64,000 nt of DNA from Marinobacter salexigens (GCF_018860765.1 NZ_JAHKPV010000019.1:1-64000); one strand, 5' to 3'; shown: positions 48,401 to 56,750, numbered from the stretch's first letter. The notes: a model not told the origin generated them from the sequence alone. Made by a program: numbers and translations.

Positions 48401-49456
48401 TCAGGCTCTGCGCTTGTCAAGTGCACTTTGTTGATACCACCGAGCGCTCGCCTCAATAGCCAAACCTATCTCGGGCCGGAGTAGCTCCTGATGCTCAAGA
48501 AACTGATCCGTAATGGAGGTATCGAAGCGCTTTGTTTGAATGAAATTCAACGCTTCGGGATAGGTATTCATAAGTTTAGGGATTCCGGGAATAGACAACA
48601 GCGCTCGCAGCACGGGTATGGGAACATATCGACGTGGCGGCTTAACGCCTATCGAACCACCAACCAACGCTAGCATTTGCTGAAGTGTCGGTGTATCCGA
48701 GTCCAAGCACAACAATCGCTCCGGCACATTCTTCGCGATCGCGGCTGCGGTGATCAAAGCCACCAGATGATCCACAGTGGTAAGCGGTAGCCAATGCTCA
48801 CTCGTACCTGGAACCAGTGCAAGGCGCCCTCGGGACAAGTTGTCGATTAGTTGGAATAGCGGTTGTGCAGCATCCAACTCGCCGGTATGGCTGTGGCCTG
48901 CAACTGTCGCGGGCTGAACTTCCACCATATCAAGCGCTGTTTTTGCTGCAAATGATCGAACCTTCAACGCGGCTTCTAGCTTGCTAGCTTCATAGGCACC
49001 AGCATGCCGGTACACCTTCCGCCAGTTCGTCCTCTCTGGTTGGGCAGGGTTAATGCCCAATTGATTCAAATGCTGCAAATTTTCAAGCATAAACCCGCTA
49101 ATGAATACCAGTCGGCAACCAAGCTCCCTAGCCAGTTCTGCAATGGCCAGACTACCTTCTACGTTTGTTGTGTAGGCGCTTTCATACTCAAGCTGCCAGG
49201 CAAAGCGAGCACCAAGATGAATGATGGCATCCACTTCAGCTAATGATTCAGTAATGCCTAACTTGGGCTTCGCCAAATCTCCAGATATCGCTTTTATTAA
49301 CGTTCCTCTTCCGCCTAGGCTATATACGCTTGCCTGAAGGTTTGGGAGTTCATGAGGCCGGCGCATCAGCGCAACAACGGTATGGTGTTGAGCGGTCAAG
49401 TGAGCGCACAGATGACGGCCAATAAAGCCTGTCGCACCAGTGATTAACAGATTCAT
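48401..49456 (-). CDS. NAD-dependent epimerase/dehydratase family protein (extended SDR)
   Basis: A 351-residue extended SDR. The nucleotide motif is MNLLITGATGFIGRHLCAHL, the acidic VDAIIHLGAR and the YEASKLEAALKV active-site pair (YxxxK) follow. C-terminal half is variable; no sugar-nucleotide specificity is visible. The ATG at 49456 is the family-like start (an ORF begins at 49468). It is divergent from a MerR regulator whose operator lies in its promoter, so it is probably MerR-regulated and may deal with an aldehyde or quinone-like compound. The 3' end abuts the transposase relic. Confidence 0.85.
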   Translation of the reverse strand: MNLLITGATGFIGRHLCAHLTAQHHTVVALMRRPHELPNLQASVYSLGGRGTLIKAISGDLAKPKLGITESLAEVDAIIHLGARFAWQLEYESAYTTNVEGSLAIAELARELGCRLVFISGFMLENLQHLNQLGINPAQPERTNWRKVYRHAGAYEASKLEAALKVRSFAAKTALDMVEVQPATVAGHSHTGELDAAQPLFQLIDNLSRGRLALVPGTSEHWLPLTTVDHLVALITAAAIAKNVPERLLCLDSDTPTLQQMLALVGGSIGVKPPRRYVPIPVLRALLSIPGIPKLMNTYPEALNFIQTKRFDTSITDQFLEHQELLRPEIGLAIEASARWYQQSALDKRRA

Positions 49457-49486
49457 AGTAAGTTCCATTTGGTTGAGTTCGCGACA

Positions 49487-49518
49487 ACTCTAAGGTATAG
49501 AGTGAACTCTAAGGTCAA
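49487..49518 (-). promoter_or_regulatory. MerR-type promoter-operator for the epimerase gene
   Basis: On the minus strand a -35 TTGACC (49513-49518) and a -10-like TAGAGT (49487-49492) are spaced by 20 bp, the long spacer typical of MerR-activated promoters. Inside the spacer is a perfect dyad, TAGAGT-GA-ACTCTA on the plus strand (49498-49511). ACTCTAAGGT also occurs twice (49487-49496, 49506-49515). It lies about 31 bp upstream of the epimerase start and 20 bp before the merR start. Confidence 0.72.
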
Positions 49519-49537
49519 TAGTCAGGACGACTTATTT

Positions 49538-49912
49538 ATGAAAATATCCGAGCTTGAGCAGCGCACCGGCGTTAACCGTCATACGTTGCGTTACTACGAA
49601 AAACAGGGCTTGTTGCTGGAGGTAAGCCGGCAAGGCAACAACTACAGAGACTACCCAGAGCAGGCAGTTAAAAGGGTCAACATGGTGCGACAACTGAAAG
49701 ATCTGGGATTCTCTCTCAGGGAGATCTTTGATGTGCTCGACGCGCTTAGAAAAGACACTATGGATTGTGCACAAGGCGCTGTGTTGATGGCACAGAAACG
49801 TGCCGTTGTAGACGCAAAAATTGCAGAATTGGAAGCCCTCAGGCTACTGCTAACCGAAGAGCAGCAGCAACTGGAACGCAGTGCCAAGGAGCGAGACTTA
49901 CAACATAAATAA
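49538..49912 (+). CDS. MerR family transcriptional regulator
   Basis: A 124-residue MerR regulator. The winged helix motif is KISELEQRTGVNRHTLRYYE with KQGLL following, then RVNMVRQLKDLGFSLREIF and a C-terminal coiled coil ending in QQQLERSAKERD. One cysteine (MDCAQG) sits near the start of the coil, without the paired cysteines of metal-sensing members, so it may sense an aldehyde, a redox change or a drug. ATG 49538 is chosen over upstream starts because the HTH begins at once and the operator lies directly before it. Divergent from the epimerase gene. Confidence 0.88.
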   Translation: MKISELEQRTGVNRHTLRYYEKQGLLLEVSRQGNNYRDYPEQAVKRVNMVRQLKDLGFSLREIFDVLDALRKDTMDCAQGAVLMAQKRAVVDAKIAELEALRLLLTEEQQQLERSAKERDLQHK

Positions 49913-49994
49913 ATATGTCGGGTAACTTTACACTCCACTCCTATAAGCCGCGACCAGAATCCCCAGGACATTGAAATAAAAAGACAAAAAATTA

Positions 49995-50011
49995 TTGGCA
50001 CGTATATTGCT
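49995..50011 (+). promoter_or_regulatory. Sigma-54 (RpoN) promoter
   Basis: TTGGCACG-TATA-TTGCT is a full match to the -24/-12 consensus, with GG at 49997-49998 and GC at 50009-50010, exactly 10 bp apart. Transcription would start near 50022, 34 bp before the ATG of the PEP-CTERM gene. A perfect 16-bp palindrome TGCTTAAATTTAAGCA (50008-50023) overlaps the -12 element. Confidence 0.85.
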
Positions 50012-50055
50012 TAAATTTAAGCATTCTAGCAAAAAACCCAGTGAAGGAAAATTTC

Positions 50056-50685
50056 ATGTCTTTACGCAACCGCATAGCCGCTTTCAGTGCTTTAAGCCTA
50101 TCGCTTGCCATTGCAACCCCTGTCAGCGCCAATCTTATTCAGAATGGCAGTTTTGAAGATGACGTTATCTCAGGAAATAGCTGGCAATCGTTCTCTGACA
50201 TAGCCGGATGGGAAGCCAATGCCAATAATGAACGATTCGAAATATGGAACAACTACAACGGCGTAACCGCCTCCGAGGGCAACCAATTCGCCGAACTGAA
50301 TGCCCATCCTGGCTCAGGTACTGCGTTCAGCATCTTTCAGGAGTTTGCGACCGTTGCCAACCAGTCTTACGACATTAGCTTTGCCTACCGGGCACGGGCT
50401 AACAACCAAGAAGAGTTCTCTTTCGATGTCATTTCCGGCACAAACTCCTTGGACTGGCTGCTAGACGACCACACAACAAATGGTTGGAGCATATTTTCGA
50501 GTTCTTTCGTAGCTGCAGACACAACAACCAAAATCTCGTTTACCACTGTGAATCCTTTGACTGGCACTGTTGGCAATTTTCTGGATAACGTAAGTGTGAC
50601 CGCAACAGTGCCTGAGCCGGGCACCCTTGGCTTACTTGGCGCTGGCCTACTCGGCTTGATGGCTGCCCGTCGCCGTCGCGCTTAA
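50056..50685 (+). CDS. Exported PEP-CTERM sorting-domain protein
   Basis: A 209-residue exported protein. A signal peptide (MSLRNRIAAFSALSLSLAIA, cleavage after PVSA) leads into a beta-rich domain that starts NLIQNGSFEDD, the opening of DUF642- or carbohydrate-binding-like domains, and continues with FEIWNNYNGVTASEGNQFAE. The C-terminus has a PEP-CTERM tail: VPEPGTLGLLGAGLLGLMAA followed by RRRRA, which an exosortase would process. No exosortase or EPS genes are in the window. ATG 50056 with GAAGGA upstream; a GTG at 50041 is a poorer start. It is expressed from a sigma-54 promoter. Confidence 0.9.
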   Translation: MSLRNRIAAFSALSLSLAIATPVSANLIQNGSFEDDVISGNSWQSFSDIAGWEANANNERFEIWNNYNGVTASEGNQFAELNAHPGSGTAFSIFQEFATVANQSYDISFAYRARANNQEEFSFDVISGTNSLDWLLDDHTTNGWSIFSSSFVAADTTTKISFTTVNPLTGTVGNFLDNVSVTATVPEPGTLGLLGAGLLGLMAARRRRA

Positions 50686-50709
50686 TTACAAGACCTGAAA
50701 TACATTTCG

Positions 50710-50737
50710 AAAAAAGGCAGCATTCGCTGTCTTTTTT
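50710..50737 (+). terminator. Terminator after the PEP-CTERM gene
   Basis: AAAAAAGGCAGC (50710-50721) and GCTGTCTTTTTT (50726-50737) form a 12-bp stem with one G-T pair and a 4-nt loop, ending in six Ts, 25 bp after the stop. Confidence 0.85.
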
Positions 50738-50840
50738 CGTATCAAAGCGGTATCGAAAGCACCTGCTGGAGTGCCCATCAATACGACTCACTGACTGAAA
50801 CATTTGGGGACTATGGCTATGGCCTCGTCGCCAGCCTGCC

Positions 50841-51587
50841 CTAGGCTTTGTGAGCCCTTGCAGAAAATACCCTAGCCCAAGCCCGCTCCAACGCTTCAAA
50901 CAAACTATCAGTCGCCAGTGCCAGAAAGCCGATTAGAATGGCGCCTTGCAGTACGTAGGCAGTATTGCCGTTAACCAATCCCGCAATCACCGGGTCGCCA
51001 AGTGTGCGGGCGCCGATGGTGGACCCAATCGCTGCAGTGGCAATGTTGATAGTAACGGACGTACGTATCCCCGCCAGTATCACTCGCCCAGCCAGAGGAA
51101 GCTCTACCTTAAACAAAACTTGCACTGAGGACATGCCCATCCCTTTAGCGGAATCGAGCACCGCTGGGTTAATGCCACCTAGCCCTGCCAGAGTATTCCT
51201 TAGTATCGGCAGTAAGCCATAGAGTACCAATGCAAACAGCGTAGGCTTCTCACCAAAACCCATGGCAGGCACTGCCAGAGCCAAAACCGCCACCGGTGGC
51301 ACGGTTTGACCAATTGAGGCTATTTGGCTGACCAACGGCATAAAGTCGCGGCCTGCAGGACGTGTCACGAAGATACCTGCAGATACTGCAACCAAGGTGC
51401 CCATGGTGGCAGACGCCAACACAAGCCAAATGTGGCTCTGCAGCAAGGTGTAAAAGCTATCTCTGGTATAAATCAGATTGTCTGTGCCACCTTCCACCCA
51501 TGAAAATAGTGGCGCCATTGCGGGGAGCAAGGCTGTTAGAGCGCACAAAGATGCGATCCAGATAACCGGTGTGAGCCACAAGCGCAT
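50841..51587 (-). CDS. yehW: Osmoprotectant ABC transporter permease (YehW-type)
   Basis: A 248-residue inner-membrane permease of the OpuC/YehW group, with about six helices, starting LTPVIWIASLCALTALLPAM. The coupling segment (EAA-like) reads LDSAKGMGMSSVQVLFKVEL. It is the shorter of the two permeases of this system (E. coli YehW 243). Its ATG overlaps the stop of the ATPase gene by one base. The two permeases differ in length as in E. coli, where YehWXY/OsmF is a low-affinity glycine betaine system. Last gene of the four-gene set. Confidence 0.9.
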   Translation of the reverse strand: MRLWLTPVIWIASLCALTALLPAMAPLFSWVEGGTDNLIYTRDSFYTLLQSHIWLVLASATMGTLVAVSAGIFVTRPAGRDFMPLVSQIASIGQTVPPVAVLALAVPAMGFGEKPTLFALVLYGLLPILRNTLAGLGGINPAVLDSAKGMGMSSVQVLFKVELPLAGRVILAGIRTSVTINIATAAIGSTIGARTLGDPVIAGLVNGNTAYVLQGAILIGFLALATDSLFEALERAWARVFSARAHKA

Positions 51588-52534
51588 CAGGCGCCCACCT
51601 TCAGCAGTTGCTCTCGGTTTACTATGCCCACCTCTGCCCCTGACGCATCGAGAACCGGGAGTTTTTCTGTGTTGTTCCAGAGCATCAGGGATAATGCAAT
51701 GCGTAGGCTGTCTGACTCGTTCAGGCTATCTGTAACGGGTTCGGGGTGTCGGGGCTCAGGATGCCGTTCCATCAGGCCGCTTACGGTGCGCAAAGCCAGA
51801 AGCTTCAACCCACGATCGCCCTTCCCGATCAGGTTCTCCACAAAGGCGGATGCCGGCCGCCGAAGGATTGCCTCTGGCGTATCGTGTTGAATAATCCTCC
51901 CTTGGTCCATCACCGCAATACGTGAAGCCAGCTTCAGCGCCTCATCAATATCGTGGGTTACAAACACAGTGGTTTTATTCAGCTGCCGCTGGATTCGCAG
52001 CATTTCCTGCTGCAGACTTTCCCGGGTGATAGCATCCAGTGCACCAAATGGCTCGTCCATCAAAAGAATATTCGGATCGCCCGCCAGTGCCCGCGCCACG
52101 CCCACCCGTTGGGCCTGACCACCGGAAAGCTGATGAGGGTATTTTCTAGCGTCGGTTTCCGGGTCCAGCCCCAAAAGGGCCAAGAGTTCGGTTACCCGCT
52201 CATCACGCTTTTGAGCAGGCCACTTAAGAAGCGTTGGCACCACGCCGATATTACGAGCGACCGTCCAATGGGGGAACAACCCGGTGCTTTGTATGGCGTA
52301 GCCCATATTCAACCGCAGCGCCTCTGGGTCCGCTTTGTTGATATCCTCGCCATCCACAAGAATTTGGCCGCTGGTGCGAGGCAAAAGGCGATTGATCATC
52401 CGGAGCGTAGTGGACTTTCCGCAGCCCGAACTGCCCACAAGCACGCAGACCTCACCGGTTTCGATGGTCAGGTCGATATTATCAACAGCCACGGCTTCAC
52501 CGAACCGTCGAGTGACGCCTTTCAGCTCAATCAC
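51587..52534 (-). CDS. yehX: Osmoprotectant ABC transporter ATP-binding protein (YehX-type)
   Basis: A 315-residue ABC ATPase. Walker A is LVGSSGCGKSTTLRM, the signature LSGGQAQRVGVARAL and Walker B NILLMDEPFGALD, with TVFVTHDIDEALKLASR as the H-loop. The C-terminal 70 residues carry a CBS-like part, as in OpuCA/YehX proteins, which may sense ionic strength. A GTG start overlaps the upstream permease's stop (GTGA). It powers uptake by the two permeases and the periplasmic binding protein encoded beside it. Confidence 0.93.
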   Translation of the reverse strand: MIELKGVTRRFGEAVAVDNIDLTIETGEVCVLVGSSGCGKSTTLRMINRLLPRTSGQILVDGEDINKADPEALRLNMGYAIQSTGLFPHWTVARNIGVVPTLLKWPAQKRDERVTELLALLGLDPETDARKYPHQLSGGQAQRVGVARALAGDPNILLMDEPFGALDAITRESLQQEMLRIQRQLNKTTVFVTHDIDEALKLASRIAVMDQGRIIQHDTPEAILRRPASAFVENLIGKGDRGLKLLALRTVSGLMERHPEPRHPEPVTDSLNESDSLRIALSLMLWNNTEKLPVLDASGAEVGIVNREQLLKVGA

Positions 52535-53691
52535 CTTGGTGTCTCCTGAAATTTCAATGCTGACAAGATGGCATCCGCCGCCAATGCCAAACAGACGGTG
52601 GGCAAGGCACCAAGAAGCACTAGATCCATAGCGGCTTGGCCCAACCCCTGAAAAATAAACGTGCCAAAGCCCCCAGCGCCAATCAACGCAGCGACAGCGG
52701 TTAGTCCGATCGCTTGAATAGTAGTAATTCGTACGCCTTCAATAATGACCGGCAACGCGACAGGAAGCTTCACTTGCAGAAAAACCTGTCGCTCGCTCAT
52801 CCCCATACCCCGGCCAGCATCCACTACAGCCTCGGGTACTTCCATCAGGGCAACGTAGGTGTTGCGCACCATTGGCAACAGGCTATAGGCAATCAACGCC
52901 AATAAAGCAGGCGCCCAACCAATGCCTCGTATTCCCAAGGCCTGCAGAGCGGGAAAGGCTGCCGACAATGCCCCCAAAGGCGCAATCAACAGCCCAAAAA
53001 GCGCCAGGCTGGGAATGGTTTGCATAAAACTAACCAGCCCCAGCAGGGGCCGACGCAGCCGCTCTCGCCTCACCATGGCCAACGCCAAGCCAAAAGCCAG
53101 TACCGCGCTAATGGCAACAGCGCCTAATGACAGAGACAAATGTACGGTTAGAGCTTGTGAGAATTGGTCTGCCCGGTTGGCGTATTCGCGGATCAGCGAT
53201 AGGCTGGAAAGCCCTTCACGTGCGGCGCAAAGCCACCAACCGGCAGCTACCAACAGCACTACTGATAACTGAACGCGGCGAGAAGCTTTCAGTTGGCTCA
53301 AGGTTTCTAAGAGCATTAGAGCGAGAAAAAAAGCCAAACACCAAAACCCGGCACCTATGCCGATTCGAGCGTAAGCGGAATCCGCTGGTAGCTTGCGCAG
53401 CGCAAACACTTCAAGCAGCAGCGGTAAGCTCATGAGTGCAGCCGTCAGCAAAAACGACAGCACCCAAAAACGATTGCGGATAGGTTTTGTTGCGAGCACA
53501 ACCACAACCAATAGCAGGGACGAAACGGTGCCAGCCCCGAACCAGCCTGTGGCATCAAACAGGCCGTAGCCCGTGCCAGCCACAATGCGATTAGGCTGTA
53601 CCACACCAAGGTTCAGCAGCCACACTAAAACGAACGCAGCAAGTGCCAATACGGGTATTACACGGTTCGGTAGCCCAGTCGATGAAGGCAC
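52531..53691 (-). CDS. yehY: Osmoprotectant ABC transporter permease, long form (YehY-type)
   Basis: A 386-residue permease, the length of E. coli YehY (385). Extra helices at the N-terminus (about residues 10-110) precede the common binding-protein-dependent domain (about 175-375) with VDAGRGMGMSERQVFLQVKL. It starts with a GTG three bases after the osmF stop. It forms the transmembrane channel with YehW. The four genes are osmF-yehY-yehX-yehW in the order known for enterobacteria. Confidence 0.9.
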   Translation of the reverse strand: MPSSTGLPNRVIPVLALAAFVLVWLLNLGVVQPNRIVAGTGYGLFDATGWFGAGTVSSLLLVVVVLATKPIRNRFWVLSFLLTAALMSLPLLLEVFALRKLPADSAYARIGIGAGFWCLAFFLALMLLETLSQLKASRRVQLSVVLLVAAGWWLCAAREGLSSLSLIREYANRADQFSQALTVHLSLSLGAVAISAVLAFGLALAMVRRERLRRPLLGLVSFMQTIPSLALFGLLIAPLGALSAAFPALQALGIRGIGWAPALLALIAYSLLPMVRNTYVALMEVPEAVVDAGRGMGMSERQVFLQVKLPVALPVIIEGVRITTIQAIGLTAVAALIGAGGFGTFIFQGLGQAAMDLVLLGALPTVCLALAADAILSALKFQETPR

Positions 53692-53694
53692 TGA

Positions 53695-54705
53695 TTAGTC
53701 CAGACTAAGGCTTTCCAGATAGTCCTTCGCCACCGCTGCTGCAGGAGCGCCTTCAACGGCTACTTTTGCATTCAGTTCTTGCAGTGTTTCCAGATCAAGC
53801 GATTCAAACACCGGCTTTAATAGCGGGCGTATGTTGGGGTAGTCCTTTAATACGCTGGCTCTGATTATGGGTGTTGGCTGATAAACCGGCTGCACGCCTT
53901 TGGTGTCGTGCATCACTTTCAGGCCCAAAGCGTTGAGGCCTCCGTCGGTGCCATAAGCCATAGCGCCATTTACGTCATTGGAGTTAATGGCCGCTGCCCT
54001 TAGGGTCGCTGCGGTATTACCACCGGAGAGAATCAAAAGCTGATCAGACGTGAGCTCAAACCCGTAAGCCTTCTGGAACGCAGGCAAGGCACTGGCTGAC
54101 TCAACAAACTCCGCGCTTGCGGCAAACTTAAACGGCTTGCCAGCGTTGATATAGTCCGCCAAATCTTCCAGTGTTTTTAGGTTATTCTTCTGCGCCAAAT
54201 CACCGCGCACACTCATGGCCCAGGTATTGTTGGCATTCGCAGGCGTTAGCCAAACGATGTCTTCAGCAGTACGGTCAAGCTCCGCCGCCATGTCGTATGC
54301 TTTTTCAGCATCCTTCCAAACCGGGCTATCTGCCTTGTCATAAAAGAATGCAGCATTGCCGGTATACTCAGGGTACAAGTCAATTTCACCTGCTTTAATT
54401 GCGCTGCGCACTATGCTGGTGCTACCAAGCTGTAACCGGTTTTCTACCGGAATACCCCCACTCTCCAGACGCTGAAGAATCATCTGGCCGAGCACGCCAC
54501 CCTCCGTGTCGATCTTCGAGGAAACGACCACCGAGTCTTGTGCTGACACGGCACTTGTTAGACACATCAATGAAACAGCAAAACACCGTCTCAAAGATTG
54601 CGCAATTCCACGATGTGCTCCATTCGATGCCTGAGTTTCATATTCAAGCCCTACACGACATGTTCTTGTATTTGGGAGGGTCACAGGTATGCCTCTCTTG
54701 GTCAT
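53695..54705 (-). CDS. osmF: Periplasmic osmoprotectant-binding protein (OsmF/YehZ-type)
   Basis: The substrate-binding protein of the same transporter. After a signal region (RRCFAVSLMCLTSAVSAQ) the mature chain opens SVVVSSKIDTEGGVLGQMIL, then GLIKAGEIDLYPEYTGN-like segment with IDLYPEYTGNAAFFY, typical of OpuAC/OsmF proteins that bind glycine betaine-like compounds. First gene of the operon. The start is doubtful: the ATG at 54705 lacks a ribosome site and gives a long N-terminal extension before the signal region; an in-frame TTG near 54591 would make a normal signal peptide. Confidence 0.85.
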   Translation of the reverse strand: MTKRGIPVTLPNTRTCRVGLEYETQASNGAHRGIAQSLRRCFAVSLMCLTSAVSAQDSVVVSSKIDTEGGVLGQMILQRLESGGIPVENRLQLGSTSIVRSAIKAGEIDLYPEYTGNAAFFYDKADSPVWKDAEKAYDMAAELDRTAEDIVWLTPANANNTWAMSVRGDLAQKNNLKTLEDLADYINAGKPFKFAASAEFVESASALPAFQKAYGFELTSDQLLILSGGNTAATLRAAAINSNDVNGAMAYGTDGGLNALGLKVMHDTKGVQPVYQPTPIIRASVLKDYPNIRPLLKPVFESLDLETLQELNAKVAVEGAPAAAVAKDYLESLSLD

Positions 54706-54813
54706 TGGACTGCTTTAGGCAGCCCAGAGTTCAATGAGTTTAATGGGATGAGTATATCTTACGACAAGAAACCCGAATGGCTCTCGCACGCAGACCCCAT
54801 TACAGATTTTTCC

Positions 54814-55944
54814 TCAACCTTGGATCGCCGCAAAAGCTACCCTCAGATTCTCAACTGTTCTGTCCAGATTATTCAGTTTTTCCAAACCAAACAGCCCCAT
54901 GCGGAAGGTTCGGAAGTCCTCCGATTCACCACACATCAGAGGCACACCTGCGGCTACTTGCAAGCCCTGCTCACGGAATAAACTGGTGTTATGAATGTTA
55001 ATATCGTCGGTGTGTAAAACCACAACACTGGGCGATTCGAAACCTGCTGCGGCAACACTTCGGAAGCCAGCACTGTAAAAAAGCTCACGCACCTGTCTGC
55101 CAAGTTCTTCCTGCCGCTTATAAAGCAGGTCTGGACCAACTTTTACCGTTTCGAGCATAGCATCACGAAGAACAACCAGCGTGTCGGTAGGCATGGTTGC
55201 GTGGTAGGCGTGATTGCCAGACTCATAAGCTTGCATGATTTGAGACCATTTGCGCAGGTCTGCCGCAAAACTGGTGCTGGTTGTTTCATTCATGCGTGCA
55301 ATGGCGCGCTCGCTCAGTGTGATCAGCGCAGCACAGGGTGAGGCGCTCCAACCTTTCTGCGGCGCCGTGATCAGCACATCCACACCACAGGCTGTGGTAT
55401 CAACCCAAAGAGCACCGGAAGCAACACAATCCAGCACAAACAAACCGTTGACGTCTTTTACTGCATCGCCAATAGTTTTTAGGTAATCGTCTGGCAGCAC
55501 AATCCCGGAAGCCGTCTCCACATGTGGAACAAACACAACGCCTGGCTTTTCCGCTCTGATGCGCTCCGCAACCTGCTCCGCGGGCACCGGGGTGTACGCC
55601 GCTTTTGCGGTGTTATCTGAAGCCTGCGCTTGGAGAACGGTGACACTATCGGTGATTCGCCCTGCTTCAAGTATTTGTGTCCAGCGATAGCTGAACCAGC
55701 CATTGCGAACAATGAGACACCGCTCGCCGTTGGCGAACTGACGAGCTACAGCCTCCATTCCAAAACTGCCACCCCCGGGCACTATTACGGAGCCCTTGGC
55801 GTTGTATACCTGCCGGAGCGTTGATGAAATATCCCGCATTACTTGCTGAAACGGTGCAGACATGTGGTTTAGCGAGCGGTCGTTAAACACGACCGAGTAT
55901 TCCAGCAACCCGTCTGGGTCAACAGAAGGAAACAATTTGGACAT
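54814..55944 (-). CDS. Class V aminotransferase (alanine/serine-glyoxylate type)
   Basis: A 376-residue PLP-dependent aminotransferase of the class V group that includes alanine-glyoxylate and serine-pyruvate/glyoxylate enzymes. Motifs: the PLP phosphate loop PGGGSFGMEAVARQ, an acidic stretch FVLDCVASGALWVD, and the Schiff-base lysine in ITAPQKGWSASPCA. Its exact amino donor and acceptor are not visible. It lies 108 bp upstream of osmF on the same strand with only a short gap, so a shared transcript with the transporter is possible, but no operon overlap proves it. ATG 55944. Confidence 0.85.
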   Translation of the reverse strand: MSKLFPSVDPDGLLEYSVVFNDRSLNHMSAPFQQVMRDISSTLRQVYNAKGSVIVPGGGSFGMEAVARQFANGERCLIVRNGWFSYRWTQILEAGRITDSVTVLQAQASDNTAKAAYTPVPAEQVAERIRAEKPGVVFVPHVETASGIVLPDDYLKTIGDAVKDVNGLFVLDCVASGALWVDTTACGVDVLITAPQKGWSASPCAALITLSERAIARMNETTSTSFAADLRKWSQIMQAYESGNHAYHATMPTDTLVVLRDAMLETVKVGPDLLYKRQEELGRQVRELFYSAGFRSVAAAGFESPSVVVLHTDDINIHNTSLFREQGLQVAAGVPLMCGESEDFRTFRMGLFGLEKLNNLDRTVENLRVAFAAIQG

Positions 55945-56087
55945 GGTTAAGAAATTCCTTGCCTAATACGGTTTATGGATAAAGTTCTAATGATGCCAGT
56001 CTAACAAATCTGGCGTTATGCGCTTTATTTCTTACGTTTTCCATAAGCCCACTTGTGGAACCCGACAAAAGCTTATAAATTGACCAG

Positions 56088-56115
56088 AGCGGCCAAGTTG
56101 CCGCTTTTCCTTTTT
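56088..56115 (+). terminator. Hairpin plus T-run in the rnk leader
   Basis: The gap 55945-56321 has no gene I can support; a 64-codon frame inside it lacks a ribosome site and any motif. AGCGGC (56088-56093) and GCCGCT (56100-56105) make a 6-bp perfect stem followed by TTTTCCTTTTT. On the plus strand it looks like an intrinsic terminator with no gene before it, so it may end a leader or small RNA upstream of rnk. Other hairpins (TGAGAA/TTCTCA near 56146-56162) follow. Confidence 0.4.
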
Positions 56116-56321
56116 GTTTATCCAGACAACGCACTAGGTGAACCTGTGAGAACGCTTTTCTCAGAGATCATTCCTTTCTACCATTTAAGTGCCCGCCGTC
56201 AGGCAGGCACTGCCGGTGTGTTGCCCGCATTCCTCTTTTCTCGCTGAATCCGCTTTTACGTGCCGGGTTCGGCGCCTGAACCCTTGAGTTTCGAATAACT
56301 ATTTATATTTTGGAGATTACT

Positions 56322-56705
56322 ATGGCAGATATGCCGGAAGTTTTGGTTGCTGAAGAAGACTTTAACCGTTTGACTACCTTGATTGAAAAACAGGGTGATT
56401 CGGATGTAGCAGACGGGCTAGATGATGAACTGAGCCGCGCCACACTAGTGCCACTGGCAGAGATGCCAGCTCACGTAGTGACTATGAACTCAAAGGTTCG
56501 CTTTATGAATGAAGACAGCGGCCAAGAACAAGAGTTGACGCTGGTCTATCCCCATGAGGTGGGCACGGGAGAAGGTAAGATTTCTATTTTGGCCCCTGCG
56601 GGCTCAGCTTTGCTTGGTCTTGCGGTAGGCGACTCTATCGAGTGGCCAATCCGTGGCCGCAACAACATCCATCTCAAGATCATTGAAGTTACCCGAGAGG
56701 GCTAA
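56322..56705 (+). CDS. rnk: Nucleoside diphosphate kinase regulator Rnk
   Basis: Rnk, 127 residues, with the GreA/GreB-like C-terminal fold. It raises nucleoside diphosphate kinase output in some relatives and binds RNA polymerase in E. coli. Seen: a coiled N-terminal part (VLVAEEDFNRLTTLIEKQG) and the domain motifs VTMNSKVRFMNEDSGQEQEL, cut here, then ILAPAGSALLGLAVGDSIEW. The ATG at 56322 has TGGAGATTAC directly upstream; an ATG at 56310 does not. The gene is convergent with the heme chemoreceptor gene and has a long leader of its own. Confidence 0.93.
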   Translation: MADMPEVLVAEEDFNRLTTLIEKQGDSDVADGLDDELSRATLVPLAEMPAHVVTMNSKVRFMNEDSGQEQELTLVYPHEVGTGEGKISILAPAGSALLGLAVGDSIEWPIRGRNNIHLKIIEVTREG

Positions 56706-56721
56706 CCCTCGGATAAGGCTT

Positions 56722-56750
56722 GCCGGAGCCGCCCCAAAAGGGCGCCCGGC
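56722..56750. terminator. Terminator between rnk and the chemoreceptor gene
   Basis: GCCGG (56722-56726) with CCGGC (56746-56750), and inside it CGCCCC/GGGCG around AAAA, makes a long GC stem. On the plus strand ATTCTTTTC follows. It lies between two converging genes and reaches the last codon of the minus-strand gene. Confidence 0.6.

Noticed and set aside
56053..56247. 64-codon frame in the rnk leader
   Set aside because: No ribosome site, crosses the terminator-like hairpin, and has no recognisable motif.
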